From positions 1-18,106 of the forward strand of contig JBGURM010000062.1 in the NCBI GenBank assembly GCA_045132035.1: a stretch of DNA of 18,106 nucleotides, in the 5' to 3' direction. This DNA comes from UBA2450 sp045132035. GTDB lineage: Bacteria > Bacillota_I > Bacilli_A > RFN20 > CAG-826. A program made the position numbers and the translations under genes. The notes beneath the pieces were generated by a model. That model saw only the letters and a list, made by a program, of their open reading frames with translations. It made no database searches and was not told the origin of the DNA. The first letter of the stretch is position 1. Each line of letters opens with the position of its first letter. Of the stretch, positions 14,935 to 18,106 are shown piece by piece.

Positions 14935-15909
14935 ATGCCATTAGTTAACACAAAAGAAATGTTTGAAAAAGCATACAAAGGTGGCTATGCCATTGGTGCT
15001 TTTAACTGCAACAACATGGAAATCGTTCAAGCGATTACCGAAGCTGCGAAAGAATGCAATTCTCCAGTTATTCTTCAAGTTTCTGCTGGAGCAAGAAAAT
15101 ATGCTAAACCTATCTATTTAAAGAAGATGGTTGAAGCTGCTGTCGAAGACACAGGTTTACCAATCGTCTTACACTTAGACCACGGCGCAGATTTTGAAAT
15201 TTGTAAAGATTGTATCGATGGTGGTTTCACCAGCGTCATGATTGACTGCTCAAGCAAACCATTTGAAGAAAACATTGCTATTACACGTAAAGTTGTTGAA
15301 TACGCTCACGCCCATGTCCCATACGTCACAGTTGAAGCTGAACTTGGTACATTAGCAGGTATTGAAGACGAAGTTAAAGTTGAACACGGTAATGAAAGTT
15401 ATACAAGACCAGAAGAAGTTGAAGAATTCGTTCGTAGAACTGGTGTTGATAGCTTAGCTATCGCTATTGGAACAAGCCATGGTGCTTATAAATTCAAACC
15501 AGAACAATGCACAAGAGATCCAAAAACAGGAAGACTCTTACCTCCTCCATTAAGATTTGACATCTTAGAAGAAGTTAGCAAGAGACTCCCAGGATTCCCA
15601 ATCGTCTTACATGGTAGTAGCTCAGTTAACCAAGAATACGTTGATATCATTAACGCTCATGGTGGAGCACTTAAAGACGCTGTTGGTGTCCCAGAAGAAC
15701 AATTAAGACAAGCCGCTAGAATGGCAGTTTGTAAGATTAATATCGATAGTGATCTCCGCTTAGCGATGACTGCTGGTATTAGACAACACTTCGATGAACA
15801 CCCAGATCACTTCGACCCACGTCAATATGTTGGTGATGGTCGTGCTTATGTCAAACAAATCGTTAAACATAAGATTACTGAAGTTCTCGGTAGTAACGAT
15901 AAACTTTAA
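14935..15909 (+). CDS. fba: Class II fructose-bisphosphate aldolase
   Basis: A 324-residue zinc aldolase that splits fructose 1,6-bisphosphate into dihydroxyacetone phosphate and glyceraldehyde 3-phosphate in glycolysis. HLDHGAD gives catalytic Asp82 and zinc ligand His83; EAELG (Glu134, Glu136), GTSHGAYK (His182) and VLHGSSS (His226) supply the remaining metal and phosphate-binding parts; KINIDSDLRLA is the conserved late motif. The length fits the FbaA/Fba subgroup. Codons are clearly biased towards a preferred set (GAA, CCA, AAC, GGT), as expected for a highly expressed gene. It has its own promoter and terminator and is monocistronic. Tagatose-bisphosphate aldolase is the nearest alternative family; the overall match favours fructose-bisphosphate. 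Confidence 0.93.
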   Translation: MPLVNTKEMFEKAYKGGYAIGAFNCNNMEIVQAITEAAKECNSPVILQVSAGARKYAKPIYLKKMVEAAVEDTGLPIVLHLDHGADFEICKDCIDGGFTSVMIDCSSKPFEENIAITRKVVEYAHAHVPYVTVEAELGTLAGIEDEVKVEHGNESYTRPEEVEEFVRRTGVDSLAIAIGTSHGAYKFKPEQCTRDPKTGRLLPPPLRFDILEEVSKRLPGFPIVLHGSSSVNQEYVDIINAHGGALKDAVGVPEEQLRQAARMAVCKINIDSDLRLAMTAGIRQHFDEHPDHFDPRQYVGDGRAYVKQIVKHKITEVLGSNDKL

Positions 15910-15933
15910 TATCTATTAAAAAATAATAAACAT

Positions 15934-15955
15934 AAAGACCTTTCGGGGTCTTTTT
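15934..15955 (+). terminator. Intrinsic terminator of the aldolase gene
   Basis: AAAGACC (15934-15940) pairs with GGTCTTT (15947-15953) around TTTCGG, and five T residues end the signal (15951-15955). It is compact and strong. Confidence 0.85.
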
Positions 15956-15969
15956 GTTATAATTCCAGC
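15955..15969 (+). promoter_or_regulatory. Extended -10 promoter of the phosphatase gene, leaderless
   Basis: TGTTATAAT at 15955-15963 is identical to the extended -10 element before the yhhN-like gene. It starts on the last T of the aldolase terminator tract. The ATG is six bases after TATAAT, so the predicted first base of the mRNA is the A of the start codon. No Shine-Dalgarno is present (TCCAGC). Confidence 0.65.
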
Positions 15970-16410
15970 ATGAATATTATTTTTATTTGTCATGGAAATA
16001 TTTGCAGGTCTCCTATTGGAGCGATTTTATTAAATAATCTAGTTAAAGAAAATAACAGAAATGATATTACAGTCTTTTCTAGAGCAACTTCTTTAGAAGA
16101 AATTGGCAATGACATTTATCCACCTATGAAAAGAGTGTTATATTCTCATAACGTTAATTTCTCTAGACATTACGCAACAAGGATTACTCAAGAAGAATTT
16201 AATAACGCTGATTACATTTTCTATATGGATAGTAATAATTTATATTATTTAAGAAGATTATTCGGGGATTCTAATAAGTTCCATCTAATTTCTGAATTTG
16301 ATGATAATCAAGAAGTAGAAGACCCTTGGTACACTGGGCGATTTGAATTAGTCTATAACCAAATAAAAAGATACGTTGTAACAATATACAAAAAAGTGGT
16401 CAATGAATGA
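15970..16410 (+). CDS. Low-molecular-weight protein-tyrosine phosphatase
   Basis: A 146-residue phosphatase of the LMW-PTP/arsenate reductase fold. The N-terminal CHGNICRSP holds nucleophile Cys7 and Arg13 of the Cx5R loop; DP at Asp118-Pro119 in VEDPWYTG is the general acid, and DYIFYMDSNN matches the family's conserved YMD segment. Typical length is about 150. It removes phosphate from tyrosine on proteins, and in Firmicutes such enzymes are often tied to envelope or capsule control, but no kinase gene is nearby. The stop codon TGA forms part of a terminator hairpin shared with convergent mscL. The start is leaderless. Confidence 0.92.
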   Translation: MNIIFICHGNICRSPIGAILLNNLVKENNRNDITVFSRATSLEEIGNDIYPPMKRVLYSHNVNFSRHYATRITQEEFNNADYIFYMDSNNLYYLRRLFGDSNKFHLISEFDDNQEVEDPWYTGRFELVYNQIKRYVVTIYKKVVNE

Positions 16411-16424
16411 CCACTTGTTTTGTA
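16394..16424. terminator. Bidirectional terminator between phosphatase and mscL
   Basis: AAGTGGTCA (16394-16402) pairs with TGACCACTT (16408-16416), loop ATGAA. On the plus strand GTTTTGT follows; on the minus strand the same hairpin is followed by TTTTTTG, so it serves both convergent genes. The phosphatase stop codon TGA (16408-16410) lies in the right arm. Confidence 0.75.
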
Positions 16425-16426
16425 TG

Positions 16427-16447
16427 ATAATCCAAAGGATTATTTTT
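16427..16447 (+). terminator. Second small hairpin overlapping the mscL stop codon
   Basis: ATAATCC (16427-16433) and GGATTAT (16437-16443) pair around AAA and are followed on the plus strand by TTTTC. It could back up termination of the phosphatase transcript. The stop codon of mscL (complement of 16440-16442) lies in one arm. The stem is AT-rich and weaker than its neighbour. Confidence 0.45.
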
Positions 16448-16904
16448 CTTCTGGTTTTTCTTCTTCAGCAGCTTCTTCGCCTTTTGCTTTTTCAACAAGT
16501 TTGGCTTTAGCTTCTTGTCCAGCTTTATGAACATTATTAATTGCTTTAATAATGATGAAGAGAACGAGAGCGACTAATAAGAAGTTAATAACAGCGCCGA
16601 TGAATTGACCCCAGTCAATATAGTTGGTTTTGCTCCAGTCAACAACCTTTTCGCCAAGATCATCAGTTGTGTAGAAAGCTTCACCAAGAATTGTTCTAGC
16701 AGCTTCAAGTCCTTTTCCTGGGAAAATCATTCCGAGAATCCAGTTAATAACTGGTTGAAGGATACCTGCTGTTAAAGCTGTAACAATTGCGGTAAAGGCA
16801 CCACCAATAATGACACCAACGGCCATATCTAAGACGTTGCCACGGGTAATGAATTCTTTGAATTCACCGAAGAAACCCTTTTTATTTGGATCTTTTTTGC
16901 TCAT
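16440..16904 (-). CDS. mscL: Large-conductance mechanosensitive channel MscL
   Basis: A 154-residue membrane channel that opens under high membrane tension and releases solutes after hypo-osmotic shock. FKEFITRGNVLDMAVGVIIGGAFTAIV is the diagnostic N-terminal amphipathic helix and first membrane helix (about 22-45), with the Gly/Ala pore lining; the second helix is about 98-122 (INFLLVALVLFIIIKAI). The cytoplasmic tail is longer than in the 136-residue E. coli protein and ends in a Lys/Glu/Ala-rich stretch (AKGEEAAEEEKPEEK). AAAGGAAA lies nine bases before the ATG. It is the only minus-strand gene in the window, convergent with the phosphatase and divergent from add, and shares the hairpin terminator at 16394-16416. 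Confidence 0.95.
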   Translation of the reverse strand: MSKKDPNKKGFFGEFKEFITRGNVLDMAVGVIIGGAFTAIVTALTAGILQPVINWILGMIFPGKGLEAARTILGEAFYTTDDLGEKVVDWSKTNYIDWGQFIGAVINFLLVALVLFIIIKAINNVHKAGQEAKAKLVEKAKGEEAAEEEKPEEK

Positions 16905-16972
16905 GTTTTAGTATTTCCTTTCGTTTTAATGATAATTCAATTGAGTTCGTTTTAAAATAGTTTTTTGTGTTG

Positions 16973-16990
16973 TATAATTTTCTCGGAGAA
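16973..16990 (+). promoter_or_regulatory. Promoter and ribosome-binding site of add
   Basis: TATAAT at 16973-16978 places the transcript start near 16985, where the ribosome-binding site GGAG begins (16985-16988). The leader is therefore only about 11 bases. No standard -35 is at the right distance; TTGAGT at 16941 is too far (26 bases). Confidence 0.6.
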
Positions 16991-16995
16991 AAATT

Positions 16996-18000
16996 ATGAT
17001 TGATTTACATTTACATTTAGACGGTTCTCTTTCTCTTGAGGATTTTAAATTTTTATCAGAATATAACCACATAGATTTAGGTAGTGATTTTCCTAGTAAT
17101 GTCTATGTTCCTGAAGGATGTACAAGTCTAGAAGAATATTTAACGAGATTTGACCTACCATGCTCACTTTTACAAAACGAGTTTTCTTTAGCATACGCGA
17201 CTAAAAGTTTAGTTAATCGTCTTTATGAAGCAGGTTATGTTTATGCGGAGATTAGATTTGCTCCTCAACTACATACTTTAAAAGGAATGAGCCAGGAAGA
17301 CGCGGTGATTTCCGCTCTTAGTGGACTTAAGAGTGCTCTTAAAGATAAAGAGAACTTTGATGCTAATTTGATTCTTTGCTGCATGAGACAAGCAGATTAC
17401 GAAACGAATAGGGAAACGGTTAAATTGGCAATTAAATATAAAAACGACAAAGTTGTTTGTCTTGATTTAGCGGGTCCAGAAGCTTTCCATACAGGTGACT
17501 TTTATAAAGAATTATTTGACGAAGCTAAAGAAGGTGGAGCAAAAATAATAATTCACGCCGGAGAAGCGTGTGGTAGTGAAGAAGTTATTAGGGCTATTGA
17601 TATCTTACACGCTCAAAGGATTGGACATGGCGTTCATCTTGATCTAACTAGAGATAATATTAGAAAAGTAACAGAACAAAGAATCGCGTTTGAATTTTGT
17701 CCTACAAGTAATTTACAAACAACTTCTCTTCCTAACTATGAAGCAGTCCCATTAAGTGATTTTTTGAAAAACGGAATTATTGTTACGATTAATTCTGACA
17801 ATATGACTGTCAGTAACACTGATGTATTAAAGGAATATCGACATTTATTTAAAGTGTTTAAGTTCACTAAATATGAAGTTAGACATCTATTAATGAATTC
17901 ATTAGATGCAGCGTTTATATCACCTGAAACAAGAATAAAACTAATGATGGAAGTCGATAAAAAACTCGATAACTTCTACCAAAAGATAATTGATCAATAA
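16996..18000 (+). CDS. add: Adenosine deaminase
   Basis: A 334-residue zinc enzyme turning adenosine or deoxyadenosine into inosine for purine salvage. DLHLHLDGS carries zinc ligands His5 and His7; HAGE holds His187 and catalytic Glu190; RIGHGV has His211; TINSDN holds Asp268. DLAGPE (157-162) and FEFCPTSNLQT (232-242) are also family motifs. The length is typical for bacterial Add. In many members the late motif reads NTDDP or NTDNP; here it is NSDNM, with the metal Asp kept. The gene stands alone, with its own promoter and a terminator right after. SurE in the same window would feed nucleosides to it, although the genes are not linked. Confidence 0.92.
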   Translation: MIDLHLHLDGSLSLEDFKFLSEYNHIDLGSDFPSNVYVPEGCTSLEEYLTRFDLPCSLLQNEFSLAYATKSLVNRLYEAGYVYAEIRFAPQLHTLKGMSQEDAVISALSGLKSALKDKENFDANLILCCMRQADYETNRETVKLAIKYKNDKVVCLDLAGPEAFHTGDFYKELFDEAKEGGAKIIIHAGEACGSEEVIRAIDILHAQRIGHGVHLDLTRDNIRKVTEQRIAFEFCPTSNLQTTSLPNYEAVPLSDFLKNGIIVTINSDNMTVSNTDVLKEYRHLFKVFKFTKYEVRHLLMNSLDAAFISPETRIKLMMEVDKKLDNFYQKIIDQ

Positions 18001-18017
18001 AAAATAGAATGAACAAA

Positions 18018-18061
18018 AAAAGGGGCTGTTAAGAAACCTAAAAGGTGACTTAGCCCCTTTT
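18018..18061 (+). terminator. Terminator of add
   Basis: AAAAGGGGCT (18018-18027) pairs with AGCCCCTTTT (18052-18061), a 10-base-pair stem. Inside, AAG/CTT and ACCT/AGGT extend the fold. Runs of A before and T after the stem make it usable in both directions. Confidence 0.75.
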
Positions 18062-18069
18062 AATTTACG

Positions 18070-18105
18070 AAAAATAGGTGAAATCGCAAGAAATCACCTA
18101 TTTTT
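18070..18105. terminator. Second strong hairpin at the window end
   Basis: AAAAATAGGTGA (18070-18081) pairs with TCACCTATTTTT (18094-18105), a perfect 12-base-pair stem with a 12-base loop and A/T flanks on both sides. It fits a bidirectional terminator, probably for a gene beyond the window on the opposite strand; the window ends here, so this cannot be checked. Confidence 0.6.
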
Positions 18106-18106
18106 G

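Overview
The window comes from a low-GC Gram-positive bacterium. The protein families suggest a gut-type Firmicutes/Bacilli or Erysipelotrichia/'Tenericutes'-like lineage, but the exact taxon cannot be fixed from sequence alone. Supporting signs are AT-rich codon use, several short lipobox signal peptides ending in (A/T)-S-C, a BspA-type leucine-rich surface protein, and large lineage-style repetitive surface proteins. TGA is used as a stop (thiS-like and phosphatase genes) and tryptophan is TGG, so the Mycoplasma code is not in use. No rRNA, tRNA, CRISPR array or prophage was seen.

Layout: (1) 1-2205: the 3' part of a large surface protein (Cys/His-containing repeats followed by leucine-rich repeats), a strong hairpin, and a small lipoprotein gene. 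(2) 2206-2577: a GC-rich remnant of an IS3-type insertion sequence; its end folds into a terminator-like hairpin and is followed by a truncated OrfA. (3) 2578-3452: a two-gene ThiS-like sulfur carrier and E1-like activating enzyme pair with overlapping ATGA start and stop; no other thiamin gene is nearby. (4) 3457-8340: class 3 fatty-aldehyde dehydrogenase, short-chain dehydrogenase, YhhN/TMEM86-type lysoplasmalogenase, lipoprotein metallophosphoesterase and an eight-helix membrane protein. The combination is suggestive of ether-lipid and fatty-aldehyde handling. (5) 8461-14866: SurE nucleotidase, then a three-gene cell-surface set: a 1049-residue single-pass protein with tandem 111-residue repeats, a membrane protein with a large outer domain, and a lipoprotein esterase. 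(6) 14935-18000: core metabolism and housekeeping genes: class II fructose-bisphosphate aldolase, low-molecular-weight phosphotyrosine phosphatase, MscL channel (minus strand) and adenosine deaminase. The window closes with two strong hairpins.

Two kinds of gene start are visible. Some genes have clear Shine-Dalgarno sequences. At least four (thiS-like, yhhN, surE, phosphatase) have a -10 box 6 to 11 bases before the ATG and no ribosome-binding site, which predicts leaderless or nearly leaderless mRNAs. Terminators are compact and often shared or overlapping: the phosphatase promoter lies in the U-tract of the aldolase terminator, and the convergent phosphatase and mscL genes both have their stop codons inside hairpins.
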